Shown here: in pieces, positions 17,227-25,445 of the stretch
Numbering within the stretch: the first letter of the stretch is position 1
Layout: each line of letters starts with the position of its first letter
Source: an uncultured Nocardiaceae bacterium
Lineage (GTDB): Bacteria > Actinomycetota > Actinomycetes > Mycobacteriales > Mycobacteriaceae
Direction of reading: 5' to 3'
Length of the DNA: 49,550 nucleotides
NCBI GenBank assembly: GCA_936936565.1
Contig: CAKZIX010000146.1
Coordinates: 1 to 49,550, forward strand
Made by a program: the position numbers and the translations under genes
Notes under the pieces: generated by a model
What the model was told of the DNA's origin: nothing
The model's input: only the letters and a program-made list of their open reading frames with translations
Databases searched by the model: none

Positions 17227-18131
17227 TAGTGGACCTGCAGGACACTACGACCGTCGCGGTGAACCGCGAACTGGTCAACTTGCGTGAGAACAGCGGTGTG
17301 ATCACGCTCGGGCGGGTACTCACGCTGGTCGTGTGCACGCTCGACGAGCCGGAGGCCGAAGAAGCGATAGCGGCCGCCAACGAGGCCAGCAAGGAACATC
17401 CGTGCCGGGTCATCGTGCTGGCGCGCGGCGCCCGCGACGGTGCCAACCGGCTCGACGCGCAGATCCGGGTGGGCGGGGACGCCGGCGCCTCGGAGGTCAT
17501 CGTGTTGCGCTTGCGCGGCGCGCTGGCCGAACACGAAGCCAGCGTGGTCACCCCGTTCCTGCTGCCGGATACGCCCGTCGTCGCGTGGTGGCCGCGCGGC
17601 GCGCCCGCCCGTCCGGCCGAGGATGCGGTGGGGCGCTTGGCCGTTCGACGGATCACCGACGCCACGTTCGCGCCCGATCCGCTGGCCGCCCTGCGCAGCC
17701 GGCGCGGCTCCTACTCCCCCGGCGACACCGACCTGGCCTGGAGCCGAATCACCTATTGGCGGGCGTTGCTCGCTGCGGCGCTGGACATTCCGCCGTTCGA
17801 GCCGGTGCGCAGCGTCACCGTGTCCGGGCTCGCCGACGAACCGGCGCTCGACATTCTCGCGGGCTGGCTCGCGGCCCGGCTCGATTGCCCGGTGCGGCGG
17901 CTGGCCGGAGATCTGTTCGTCACGCTGCAACGCGACACCGTGTCCATCACGCTGGCGCGCCCACAGACGGGCGTGAACGCGACCATCACCCGCACCGGGC
18001 AACCGGATGCCCGGATTGCCTTGGCGCGCAGAGAGACCAAAGACTGCCTCGCCGAGGATCTACGCCGGCTCGACCCCGACGACATCTACGAAACGGCACT
18101 TGCCGGGTTGGAGAAGGTGACCTATGAGTGA
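17223..18131 (+). CDS. opcA: OpcA, glucose-6-phosphate dehydrogenase assembly protein
   Basis: A 302-aa protein needed for full activity of the actinobacterial Zwf, probably as an allosteric or assembly subunit. It begins VIVDLQDTTTVAVN, like the mycobacterial OpcA start, and contains the typical VVTPFLLPDTPVVAWWPRG and TDLAWSRITYWRALLAAALD blocks. No enzyme motif is expected or seen. GTG 17223 overlaps the zwf stop, and the 3' end overlaps pgl by 8 nt, giving tight coupling with its partner. Confidence 0.95.
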   Translation: MIVDLQDTTTVAVNRELVNLRENSGVITLGRVLTLVVCTLDEPEAEEAIAAANEASKEHPCRVIVLARGARDGANRLDAQIRVGGDAGASEVIVLRLRGALAEHEASVVTPFLLPDTPVVAWWPRGAPARPAEDAVGRLAVRRITDATFAPDPLAALRSRRGSYSPGDTDLAWSRITYWRALLAAALDIPPFEPVRSVTVSGLADEPALDILAGWLAARLDCPVRRLAGDLFVTLQRDTVSITLARPQTGVNATITRTGQPDARIALARRETKDCLAEDLRRLDPDDIYETALAGLEKVTYE

Positions 18132-18864
18132 GCCCGTCGACGATCTCCCGACCGGCGTGGTAGTCGAAGTGCACAGCGACACCGACGATTTCGTCGCCGC
18201 CGCGGCAGCTCGCTTCACCGACGTGGTGCGCGCGGCGCAGGCCGCGCGCGGATCCGCGGCAGTCGTGCTCACCGGCGGCGGCGCCGGCATCAAGCTGCTG
18301 GAGTCGCTGCGGTCGGCCGACGTGGACTTCTCGCGCATCGACTTCTATTGGGGCGACGATCGTTTCGTCCCGCACGACGACGCCGAGCGCAACGAGAAGC
18401 AGGCCCGCGAGGCCCTGCTCGATCATGTGCCGGTCGATCCGGCCCGGGTGTTCCCGATGTCGGCGTCCGACGGCGAATACCCCGACCCGATGGAAGCCGC
18501 CGGCATGTACGACCGGCTCGTTGCCGCCGTGCCCGCCTTCGACATCCACCTGCTCGGCATGGGCGGCGAGGGCCACGTCAACTCCCTGTTTCCCCGCACC
18601 GACGCGGTGCGAGAGCAACACAGTTTCGTTGTGGCCGTGCTGGATTCACCGAAACCGCCGCCGTCGCGGATCACCTTGACCCTGCACGCGGTGGCCAAGG
18701 CCCGCGAGGTCTGGCTGCTCGTCGGCGGGGCCGCCAAGGCCGACGCCGTCGCCGCCGCGCTCGGCGGCGCATCGCCCGACGAGATCCCCGCCGCCGGCGC
18801 CGTCGGCACCGAGCGCACCATCTGGTACCTCGACGACGCCGCTGCGGCGAACCTGCGGAGCTGA
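18124..18864 (+). CDS. pgl: 6-phosphogluconolactonase (DevB type)
   Basis: A 246-aa enzyme hydrolysing 6-phosphogluconolactone, the step after Zwf. It shows AVVLTGGGAGIKLLESL (residues 46-62), FYWGDDRFVPHDDAERN (74-90) and HLLGMGGEGHVNSLFP (142-157) with the catalytic His. Length fits the family. The ATG lies inside the end of opcA (8-nt overlap). This is the last gene of the pentose-phosphate operon, followed by a strong inverted repeat. Confidence 0.95.
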   Translation: MSEPVDDLPTGVVVEVHSDTDDFVAAAAARFTDVVRAAQAARGSAAVVLTGGGAGIKLLESLRSADVDFSRIDFYWGDDRFVPHDDAERNEKQAREALLDHVPVDPARVFPMSASDGEYPDPMEAAGMYDRLVAAVPAFDIHLLGMGGEGHVNSLFPRTDAVREQHSFVVAVLDSPKPPPSRITLTLHAVAKAREVWLLVGGAAKADAVAAALGGASPDEIPAAGAVGTERTIWYLDDAAAANLRS

Positions 18865-18873
18865 GCTTCGTGC

Positions 18874-18948
18874 GGGACGGAGCGTCCAGTTTCGGCGCCG
18901 AGATGGCAACTTCGGCCGCGGCGCCGCCGAAAGTGGACGCTCAGTCCC
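18874..18948. repeat. Long intergenic inverted repeat after pgl
   Basis: Outer arms GGGAC/GTCCC enclose GAGCGTCCA-G-TTTCGGC (from 18880) and its near-complement GCCGAAAGTGGACGCTC (ending 18942). The stem is about 20 bp with small interruptions and an 18-nt loop. It can serve as the operon terminator. The pattern resembles dispersed intergenic repeats of nocardioform genomes; that comparison is from memory. The remainder of 18949-19030 shows nothing except the ribosome binding site of the next gene. Confidence 0.6.
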
Positions 18949-19030
18949 ACTGCTGCCGCCGCACTGCATAGTCGTTGTCCGCAAACCATGCCCCGGCAAC
19001 GACCACGAGGACGCACACAAGAGGTGTTCA

Positions 19031-19525
19031 ATGGAGAGGGTGAGCGCGACGACGTCGACGACCGGAGAAGTTCGCCCGGAGCATGATCGGCCCGCAGGCA
19101 GCGACTTGGTGCTCGTGCACTACATCCGCGGGCTGGCGCTACCCGTCGTGGAGGTGTGGGAGTACCTCACCGATCCGGACCGGCTGGCCGGCTGGTTCGG
19201 CACCGTGCACGGAGATCCGGCCACCAAGGCGGTGCGCATCGCGTCCGACGATGCGCAGCTCGTGGTGGGCGTGGTGCACTGCGTCGCCCCGCACGAGCTA
19301 TATGTCACGGTGGATGGCGCGATGCTCGAGTGCAGGCTGTATCAGGTCGGCGTGGTCACCACGCTGGAATTGGTCCGCAGGCACCTGCATCCGGCGGACG
19401 TGGCGACGGCGGGGCCGCGCTGGCAGTACCACCTGGACCGGCTGGAGGCCGCGTTGAACGAGACGCCGCTGCCGGAGTGGTCTGCATATATCGGCTTGTC
19501 AGCCGAGTATCGCTGCCCTGGCTAA
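19031..19525 (+). CDS. SRPBCC/AHSA1-type protein
   Basis: A 164-aa protein with the START-like SRPBCC fold pattern: YIRGLALPVVEVWEYLTDPDRLAGWFG near residues 31-57 is the classical helix-grip opening (VWEYLTDPDRLAxWFG). It is followed by an antiparallel strand region and the closing helix WQYHLDRLEAALNE. Such proteins bind hydrophobic ligands or act in stress responses; a specific role cannot be given. ATG 19031 has AAGAGG upstream at about 6 nt. It stands alone between pgl and secG, so probably a monocistronic gene. The first 25 residues are polar and may be disordered. Confidence 0.75.
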   Translation: MERVSATTSTTGEVRPEHDRPAGSDLVLVHYIRGLALPVVEVWEYLTDPDRLAGWFGTVHGDPATKAVRIASDDAQLVVGVVHCVAPHELYVTVDGAMLECRLYQVGVVTTLELVRRHLHPADVATAGPRWQYHLDRLEAALNETPLPEWSAYIGLSAEYRCPG

Positions 19526-19595
19526 TTCCGCCCGTGAGTAGGTAGTTCGTCCGCACCTCGGCAGGAGGTCTGGTGGTCATACCAGTGTCAGAGGC

Positions 19596-19661
19596 GCGGG
19601 ATACCGATGTGCGGGAGCCGCAGCCGGCGCGGGATACGGATGCGCGGAAGCCTCAGCTGGC
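19596..19661. repeat. 33-bp tandem duplication beside the secG terminator
   Basis: Copies 19596-19628 and 19629-19661 both begin GCGGGATAC and agree at roughly four fifths of positions; a partial third copy may follow. On the plus strand the period is a multiple of three and encodes an 11-residue repeat (ARDTDVREPQP / ARDTDARKPQL) in an open frame from GTG 19573, which has AGGAGG at 19563-19568. That frame then runs antisense through secG. Confidence 0.6.
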
Positions 19662-19670
19662 CCGGACAAC

Positions 19671-19711
19671 GAACGCGCCCGCGGATCCGTCTGGACCCCG
19701 CGGGCGCGTTC
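19671..19711 (-). terminator. Terminator of the gap-secG operon
   Basis: A perfect 14-bp stem, GAACGCGCCCGCGG (19671-19684) with CCGCGGGCGCGTTC (19698-19711), and a 13-nt loop. It lies 10 nt beyond the secG stop. No U-run follows, as is usual in high-GC actinobacteria. Confidence 0.75.
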
Positions 19712-19721
19712 GACCGAAATG

Positions 19722-19955
19722 TCAGCTGAGCTTGATCTGCAGCCCGATGCCGAGGATCGCGATGAGCCAGATCAACCCGACGAAGACGGTGATCCGGTCG
19801 AGGTTCTTCTCGGCCACGGTGGAACCGGACAGGCTCGACTGCACGCCACCGCCGAACAGGCTCGACAGGCCGCCGCCCTTGGCCCGGTGCAAGAGCACGA
19901 GGAGCACGAGCAACAGGCTGCTGATGATCAGCACGATGTCCAGGAACAGATCCAC
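19722..19955 (-). CDS. secG: SecG, preprotein translocase subunit
   Basis: A 77-aa inner-membrane subunit of the SecYEG channel. Two hydrophobic segments (about residues 3-22 and 56-74) flank the conserved cytoplasmic loop HRAKGGGLSSLFGGG (residues 23-37). Starts at GTG 19955, 6 nt after the tpiA stop. Last gene of the gap-pgk-tpiA-secG operon, as in relatives, and followed by a strong terminator. No ppc gene lies between it and tpiA. Confidence 0.95.
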   Translation of the reverse strand: MDLFLDIVLIISSLLLVLLVLLHRAKGGGLSSLFGGGVQSSLSGSTVAEKNLDRITVFVGLIWLIAILGIGLQIKLS

Positions 19956-19961
19956 GATCGA

Positions 19962-20756
19962 CTACTGTACCCGAGCGCTCGCCTGCGCCGCGCCGGCGGC
20001 CAGCTGAGCGAATTCGTCACCCTTGAGCGAGGCACCGCCGACGAGCGCGCCGTCGACGTCGCGCTCGGCCACGATGTCGGTGACGTTCTTGGCGTTCACC
20101 GAGCCGCCGTAGAGCACGCGCACCGTGTTGGCCACCTCGGGCGACGCGATGCCGGCGAGTTCGACGCGGACGGCCGCGCATACCTCTTGCGCGTCCTTCG
20201 GTGTGGCCACCCGGCCGGTGCCGATCGCCCACACCGGCTCGTAGGCGATGACGACCTTGGCGATGTCGTCCGTCTTCAGCCCGGCGAGCGAACCGCGCAG
20301 CTGCGTGACGCAGTGGGCGATGTGGCCCGCTGCCTCACGCACCTCGAGTCCCTCGCCGATGCACACGATGGGCGTGAGGCCGTGCTTCAGCGCGGCCTTC
20401 GCCTTGGCCGCGACCAGCGCGTCGTCCTCGTGGTGGTACTGGCGCCGCTCGGAGTGCCCGACCACCACGTACGTGCAGCCGAGCTTGGCGAGCATGGGCC
20501 CGCTGATCTCACCGGTGTAGGCGCCGGAATCGTGCACCGAAACATCTTGGGCGCCATAGGTCAGCGCGAGCTTGTCGCCCTCGACGACGGTCTGCACGCT
20601 GCGAAGGTCTGTGAACGGCGGCAACACCGCCACATCCACGTCGCCGAAGTACTTCTCCGGCAACGTGAATGCGATCTTCTGGACGAGTGCGATGGCCTCG
20701 AGATGGTTGAGGTTGCACTTCCAGTTGCCCGCGATCAGCGGCTTCCTGCTTGCCAA
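19962..20756 (-). CDS. tpiA: Triosephosphate isomerase, TTG start
   Basis: A 264-aa TIM-barrel enzyme interconverting dihydroxyacetone phosphate and glyceraldehyde 3-phosphate. Catalytic residues are visible: Asn11 and Lys13 in GNWKCN, His101 in VVGHSERRQ, and Glu173 in AYEPVWAIGTG. Residue 14 is Cys where relatives usually have Met; this is not catalytic. The start is TTG at 20756, immediately after the pgk TAG stop; it is the only start that retains the conserved N-terminus. The ribosome binding site GGAGGA is embedded in the last pgk codons. Confidence 0.96.
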   Translation of the reverse strand: MASRKPLIAGNWKCNLNHLEAIALVQKIAFTLPEKYFGDVDVAVLPPFTDLRSVQTVVEGDKLALTYGAQDVSVHDSGAYTGEISGPMLAKLGCTYVVVGHSERRQYHHEDDALVAAKAKAALKHGLTPIVCIGEGLEVREAAGHIAHCVTQLRGSLAGLKTDDIAKVVIAYEPVWAIGTGRVATPKDAQEVCAAVRVELAGIASPEVANTVRVLYGGSVNAKNVTDIVAERDVDGALVGGASLKGDEFAQLAAGAAQASARVQ

Positions 20757-21962
20757 CTAGTCCTCCAGAACCGCGATGCCGGGCAATTGCTTGCCCTCCA
20801 GGTATTCCAGCGACGCACCGCCACCGGTCGAGATGTGCGAGAAGCCGTCGTCCGGCAGGCCGAGCTGGCGCACCGCAGCGGCCGAATCGCCGCCGCCGAC
20901 GACGGTGAATGCGCCCTTGCCGGTGGCCGTGACGATCGCCTCGGCGAGCCCGCGAGTGCCGGCTTCGAATTTCTCGAACTCGAACACGCCCATCGGGCCG
21001 TTCCAGAACACCGTCTTGGCCGCGGTGAGCACCGCCGCGAAGCGCGACACCGATTCCGGACCGATGTCCAGGCCCATCCAGCCGTCCGGGATCTCCTCCG
21101 CTGCAACGGTTTTGGACTCGGCATCAGCGGCGAACTTGTCCGCCACCACGACGTCCTTCGGCAGGTGGATGACATCGGCGAAACGCTCCAGCAGATCCTT
21201 ACAGGTGTCGACCATGTCCGCTTGCAGCAGCGAGGCACCCACCGAATACCCTTGTGCGGCAAGGAAAGTGAAGCACATGCCGCCGCCGATGACGAGGGTG
21301 TCCACCTTGGGGGCCAGCGCCTCGATCACGGCCAGCTTGTCGCTGACCTTCGAGCCGCCGAGCACCACCGCGTACGGCCGCTCCGGATCTTCGGTGAGCT
21401 TGCGCAGCACTTCGGTTTCCGCGGCGACCAGGCCGCCCGCGTAATGCGGCAGCAGCTTGGCCACGTCGTACACCGACGCCTGCTTACGGTGCACCACACC
21501 GAAGCCGTCGGAGACGAACGCGCCGTCCTCGCCGACCAACTCCACTAGTGCGGCAGCGAGTTTCGCGCGTTCGGCGTCGTCCTTGCTGGTCTCGCGAGCG
21601 TCGAAGCGCACGTTCTCCAGCAGCAGCACGTCACCGTCGGTGAGACCCTCCGAACGCGCCAGCGCGTCCTGGCCGACGACGTCACCGGCGAGCTGGACGT
21701 TGCGGCCGAGTTCCTCGGCGAGCTTGGCGGCGACGGGAGCCAGCGAGAACGCCGGATCCACTGCGCCCTTGGGGCGGCCGAGGTGCGCGGTGACCACGAC
21801 CTTCGCGCCCGCCTCGACGAGCGCCTCGATCGTCGGCACCGAGGCCACGATGCGGCCCGGGTCGGTGATGACACCGTCTTCGAGCGGGACATTGAGGTCG
21901 GAGCGCACGAGCACGCCCCGGCCTTCGACGCCCTCGGCGATCAGGTCGGACAGTGACTTCAC
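20757..21962 (-). CDS. pgk: Phosphoglycerate kinase
   Basis: A 401-aa glycolytic kinase making ATP from 1,3-bisphosphoglycerate. Family motifs are VLVRSDLNVPLEDG near the N-terminus, TAHLGRPKG, GFGVVHRKQASVYD, VVLGGSKVSDKLAVIEAL, and the nucleotide-binding VVGGGDSAAAV and FSHISTGGGASLEYLEGK at the C-terminus. GTG 21962 overlaps the gap stop by 4 nt (GTGA). A longer open frame upstream is the gap gene read in another frame. Confidence 0.97.
   Translation of the reverse strand: MKSLSDLIAEGVEGRGVLVRSDLNVPLEDGVITDPGRIVASVPTIEALVEAGAKVVVTAHLGRPKGAVDPAFSLAPVAAKLAEELGRNVQLAGDVVGQDALARSEGLTDGDVLLLENVRFDARETSKDDAERAKLAAALVELVGEDGAFVSDGFGVVHRKQASVYDVAKLLPHYAGGLVAAETEVLRKLTEDPERPYAVVLGGSKVSDKLAVIEALAPKVDTLVIGGGMCFTFLAAQGYSVGASLLQADMVDTCKDLLERFADVIHLPKDVVVADKFAADAESKTVAAEEIPDGWMGLDIGPESVSRFAAVLTAAKTVFWNGPMGVFEFEKFEAGTRGLAEAIVTATGKGAFTVVGGGDSAAAVRQLGLPDDGFSHISTGGGASLEYLEGKQLPGIAVLED
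20761..20766 (-). promoter_or_regulatory. Ribosome binding site of tpiA inside pgk
   Basis: The minus strand reads GGAGGA, then CTAG, then TTG. The strong Shine-Dalgarno within the final Glu-Asp codons of pgk fixes the TTG as the tpiA start and explains its use. Confidence 0.75.
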
Positions 21963-22975
21963 AGCGACTTGCCGACGAGCGACACGAGGTCGACGAGACG
22001 GTTCGAGTAGCCCCACTCGTTGTCGTACCAGCCGAACACCTTGACCTGGTCGTCGATGACCTTGGTGAGCGGCGCGTCGTAGATGCACGAGGCCGGATCG
22101 GTGACGATGTCGGCGGAGACGATCGGGGCGTCGCTGTAGCGCAGGATGCCCTTCAGGGTGCCCTCGGCGGCCGCCTTGTACGCAGCGTTGATGTCGTCGA
22201 TGCTGGCCGACTTGGTCAGGTTGACGGTGAGGTCGGTGATGGAGCCCGTGGGGATCGGCACGCGCAGCGAGTAGCCGTCGAGCTTGCCGTTGAGCTCGGG
22301 CAGCACCAGGCCGATGGCCTTGGCGGCACCGGTGGAGGTGGGCACCACGTTCAGGGCGGCGGCGCGGGCGCGACGCAGATCCTTGTGCGGGCCGTCCTGC
22401 AGGTTCTGGTCCTGGGTGTAGGCGTGGATCGTCGTCATCAGGCCCTTGACGATGCCGAACTCGTCGTTGAGGACCTTGGCCAGCGGGCCGAGGCAGTTCG
22501 TGGTGCACGAGGCGTTGGAGATGATGTTCTGGCTGCCGTCGTACTTGTCGTCGTTGACGCCCATGACGACCGTCAGGTCCTCACCCTTGGCCGGTGCCGA
22601 GATGATGACCTTCTTCGCGCCGGAATCCAAGTGGCCCTTGGCCTTTGCGGCGTCGGTAAAGATGCCGGTGGACTCGACCACGATGTCGACGCCCAGGTCG
22701 CCCCAGGGCAGCGCCGCCGGGCCTTCCTTGATTTCGAGCGCCTTGATCTTCTTGCTGCCGACGACGATGGTGTCGTCGCCCTCGAGGGACACGTCCTCGG
22801 CGAGGGTGCCGAGGATCGAGTCGTACTTGAGCAGGTGCGCGAGCGTCGCGTTGTCGGTCAAGTCGTTGACCGCCACGATCTCGATGTCGGCGCCGAGCGC
22901 CTTCTGCGCCTCTACTGCCCTGAAGAAGTTACGTCCGATACGGCCGAAGCCGTTCACGCCTACACGGACCGTCAC
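21959..22975 (-). CDS. gap: Glyceraldehyde-3-phosphate dehydrogenase, type I
   Basis: A 338-aa NAD-dependent glycolytic dehydrogenase. The NAD motif GVNGFGRIGR is at residues 6-15, the nucleophile Cys157 in SNASCTTNCL, the general base His184 in TIHAYTQDQ, and RRARAAALNVVPTSTGAAK and WYDNEWGYSNR follow. GTG start at 22975 has AAAGGAG 7 nt upstream. It heads the gap-pgk-tpiA-secG operon; a promoter would lie in the 41-bp gap 22976-23016 or upstream of the MarR remnant. Confidence 0.97.
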   Translation of the reverse strand: MTVRVGVNGFGRIGRNFFRAVEAQKALGADIEIVAVNDLTDNATLAHLLKYDSILGTLAEDVSLEGDDTIVVGSKKIKALEIKEGPAALPWGDLGVDIVVESTGIFTDAAKAKGHLDSGAKKVIISAPAKGEDLTVVMGVNDDKYDGSQNIISNASCTTNCLGPLAKVLNDEFGIVKGLMTTIHAYTQDQNLQDGPHKDLRRARAAALNVVPTSTGAAKAIGLVLPELNGKLDGYSLRVPIPTGSITDLTVNLTKSASIDDINAAYKAAAEGTLKGILRYSDAPIVSADIVTDPASCIYDAPLTKVIDDQVKVFGWYDNEWGYSNRLVDLVSLVGKSL

Positions 22976-23016
22976 TGTTCGCTCCTTTGCTCGCGGGTGC
23001 TGGCCACTACCCTAAT

Positions 23017-23376
23017 TCACCCAGGTTTCACACCTGCGCGGACGCTCGACTGTGAGGTTGCTGCCTCGATGTCGGCCACCTCGCGCCGTGCGCGCGTCAT
23101 GGCGGCGACGCCGCGCGCGGTCGGCGCGACCAGGCGGGCGCGCCGGTCGCCGGGGTCGGGCACTCGCCGTAGGTATCCGGAATCCACCAGGGCAGCGACC
23201 AATTCGCCCATCGACTGATGCGTGATGCCCGCGCGGGCGGCAAGCTCGGTGAGCCGGGTGCCGTCGCGGTCGAGGTTGTAGAACACCGGGTGGTGCGCGG
23301 CGGTGATGCCGTCGAACCCGGCCCGGCGCCAGCTTCGACCGCTATCGCCGACAGGTGCCGCCCTGGATCCCGCGGG
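23017..23376 (-). pseudogene. 5'-truncated MarR-family regulator
   Basis: The readable part is a MarR winged helix: the DGTRLTELAARAGITHQSMG segment is the recognition region, followed by GYLRRVPDPGDRRARLVAPT wing and a short C-terminal helix. The only usable start is GTG 23286, giving 89 aa. However, family-like sequence continues upstream in frame (RRAGFDGITAAHHPVF) without any start codon, until a TGA at 23377-23379. The N-terminal dimerisation helix of about 40 residues is missing. So this is either a decayed gene or an unusually short regulator. It lies between whiA and gap on the same strand. Confidence 0.6.
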
Positions 23377-23418
23377 TCACCCCGGCGCGCTGAACCTTGC
23401 CGGGCGTAGGCGGCGACC

Positions 23419-24396
23419 TCAGGCTTCGTCGAGCAGTTCCTGCGTGACCGCGGACTCGGTGTCCGGGATACCCAGCTCCTTCGCGCGCCGGTCCGCCATC
23501 GACAACAGGCGCCGAATGCGACCGGCCACAGCATCTTTCGTCATCGGCGGGTTGGCAAGCTGGCCGAGTTCCTCGAGTGAGGCCTGGCGGTGCTCCACGC
23601 GCAGCTTGCCGGCGGCGGCCAGATGGTCGGGTACGTCGTCGGCCAGGATTTCCAGGGCGCGCTCCACGCGGGCGGCGGCGGCCACCGCGGCGCGCGCGGA
23701 GCGGCGCAGATTGGCGTCGTCGAAATTGGCGAGCCGGTTCGCGGTGGCCCGGACCTCACGCCGCATCCGGCGTTCTTCCCAGGTGAGGCGGGTGTCTTGG
23801 GCGCCCATCCGGGTGAGCAGTGCGCCGATGGCCTCGCCGTCGCGCACGACCACCCGGTCCGTGCCGCGCACCTCGCGTGCCTTGGCGGCGATGCCGAGCC
23901 GCCGTGCCGCACCGACAAGCGCGAGTGCGGCCTCCGGCCCCGGGCAGGACACCTCCAGCGCCGACGAGCGGCCGGGTTCGGTGAGCGAGCCGTGCGCGAG
24001 AAACGCTCCGCGCCAAGCAGCTTCGGCATCGGAAATGGTTCCGCCGACCACCTGGGCGGGCAGCCCACGCACCGGGCGCCCCCGCACATCCAGCAGACCC
24101 GTCTGGCGAGCGAGCTGCTCACCTTCCTTGGACACACGCACGATGTAGCGCGCGCTGCGCCGCAACCCGCCCGCACCAAGAACGTGCACGTCGGAGCCGT
24201 ATCCGTACAACTCGAAGATCTCCCGCCGCAGCCGCCGCGCGATGGACCCCATGTCGACCTCGGCCTCGACGACCACGCGCCCACCGATGATGTGCAGCCC
24301 TCCGGCGAACCGCAGCAACGACGCCAATTCGGCCTTGCGAGCGGTCTGCGCGGTGACGACGAGCCGACTCAACTCGTCCTTCACCTCTGCCGTCAT
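23419..24396 (-). CDS. whiA: WhiA, DNA-binding developmental/cell-division regulator
   Basis: A 325-aa DNA-binding protein with an N-terminal LAGLIDADG-like domain (residues about 20-200, including GGLHIIGGRVVVEAEVDMGSI split by LRF...) and a C-terminal helix-turn-helix containing RVEHRQASLEELGQLANPP and AGRIRRLLSMAD. In actinomycetes WhiA works with WhiB at cell-division and sporulation promoters. ATG 24396 overlaps the yvcK stop (ATGA) and matches the usual N-terminus MTxxVKDELSRL; an in-frame GTG at 24402 is the alternative and has GAAGGAG at better distance. Third gene of rapZ-yvcK-whiA. Confidence 0.96.
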   Translation of the reverse strand: MTAEVKDELSRLVVTAQTARKAELASLLRFAGGLHIIGGRVVVEAEVDMGSIARRLRREIFELYGYGSDVHVLGAGGLRRSARYIVRVSKEGEQLARQTGLLDVRGRPVRGLPAQVVGGTISDAEAAWRGAFLAHGSLTEPGRSSALEVSCPGPEAALALVGAARRLGIAAKAREVRGTDRVVVRDGEAIGALLTRMGAQDTRLTWEERRMRREVRATANRLANFDDANLRRSARAAVAAAARVERALEILADDVPDHLAAAGKLRVEHRQASLEELGQLANPPMTKDAVAGRIRRLLSMADRRAKELGIPDTESAVTQELLDEA

Positions 24397-25445
24397 CGCC
24401 ACGAGGCACGCTCCTTCCCTGAGATCCGCGGCATCCGCCGGCCCAGCCCCACGCTTCCCAGTCCTCCCGCTGGGACAGCACCGACATCAGTTTCGGCCAC
24501 AGACAGTTGCGCCAACGCTGCAGCCAGTTTGCCTGGGTGGTGCCGGTGCGTGCCGGACTCGGCGACATCGGCGAAGGTGATAGTGCCGCCGAGTTGTTCG
24601 GCCGCGCGCTGCAGATGCTCGCGCTCGCGCCCTTCCGGCACGGATCCGGAATCGACGAGGACGTGGTCGACGCCGAAGCCGGGCGCGTGCTGGGCCAGCA
24701 CGTGCAGATGCCGTTCGGCGGAGAAGCCGGCCGTTTCCCCCGGCTGCGCAGCGAGGTTGAGTACCAGCACCTTTCGCGCCCGCGTCATGACAAGCGCCTC
24801 GAACAGGTCCGGCACGAGCATGTGCGGAAGCACACTCGTGAACCAGGAACCGGGCCCGAGCACCACCAGATCGGCGTGCGTCACCGCATCGATCGCCTCG
24901 CTGGGCGACGGCGGATCGGAGGGAATCAACCGCACCCGACGAACCTTACCCGGCGTGGTCGCCACCGCAACTTGTCCGCGAATGCAGCGACTCACCCGCG
25001 GGTCTTCCTCCAGACCTGCGACATCGGCCTCGATATCCAGCGGGATCGATGCCATAGGCAGCACACGACCTTCGATCCGCAACACCTTGGCAAGCTCCTC
25101 CAGCGCGGCGACCGGATCGCCGAGCACCTCGGTGAGCCCCGCCAGGATCAGGTTGCCGACCGAGTGCCCGGCCAGTGCACCCGTACCACCGAAGCGGTGC
25201 TGCACGGTTTCGGTCCACGGCCCGGCCTCCGGTCCGGCGAGCGCCGCCAGCGCCATGCGCAGATCACCGGGCGGGATCACCCCCAACTCCGAGCGCAGCC
25301 GCCCCGACGAGCCGCCGTCGTCGGCGACCGTGACCACCGCGGTGAGCCGGGAACTGAGCTTGCGCGCCGCGCTCAGCGTCGCGTAGAGACCGTGACCGCC
25401 GCCGAGTGCGACGATTGCGGGCGCCGCGCCCGATTCCGTACTCAT
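24393..25445 (-). CDS. yvcK: YvcK/CofD-like gluconeogenesis factor
   Basis: A 350-aa protein of the CofD/YvcK family that binds UDP-sugars and affects cell shape and growth on gluconeogenic carbon. The nucleotide motif is VALGGGHGLYATL (residues 12-24), then VTVADDGGSSGRLR (39-52), GGTGALAGHSVGNLILAGL and LGPGSWFTSVLPHMLV. Start ATG 25445 overlaps the rapZ stop by 4 nt. Corresponds to Rv1422 (CuvA) by sequence and position. Cytoplasmic; likely cotranslated with rapZ and whiA. Confidence 0.94.
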   Translation of the reverse strand: MSTESGAAPAIVALGGGHGLYATLSAARKLSSRLTAVVTVADDGGSSGRLRSELGVIPPGDLRMALAALAGPEAGPWTETVQHRFGGTGALAGHSVGNLILAGLTEVLGDPVAALEELAKVLRIEGRVLPMASIPLDIEADVAGLEEDPRVSRCIRGQVAVATTPGKVRRVRLIPSDPPSPSEAIDAVTHADLVVLGPGSWFTSVLPHMLVPDLFEALVMTRARKVLVLNLAAQPGETAGFSAERHLHVLAQHAPGFGVDHVLVDSGSVPEGREREHLQRAAEQLGGTITFADVAESGTHRHHPGKLAAALAQLSVAETDVGAVPAGGLGSVGLGRRMPRISGKERASWR

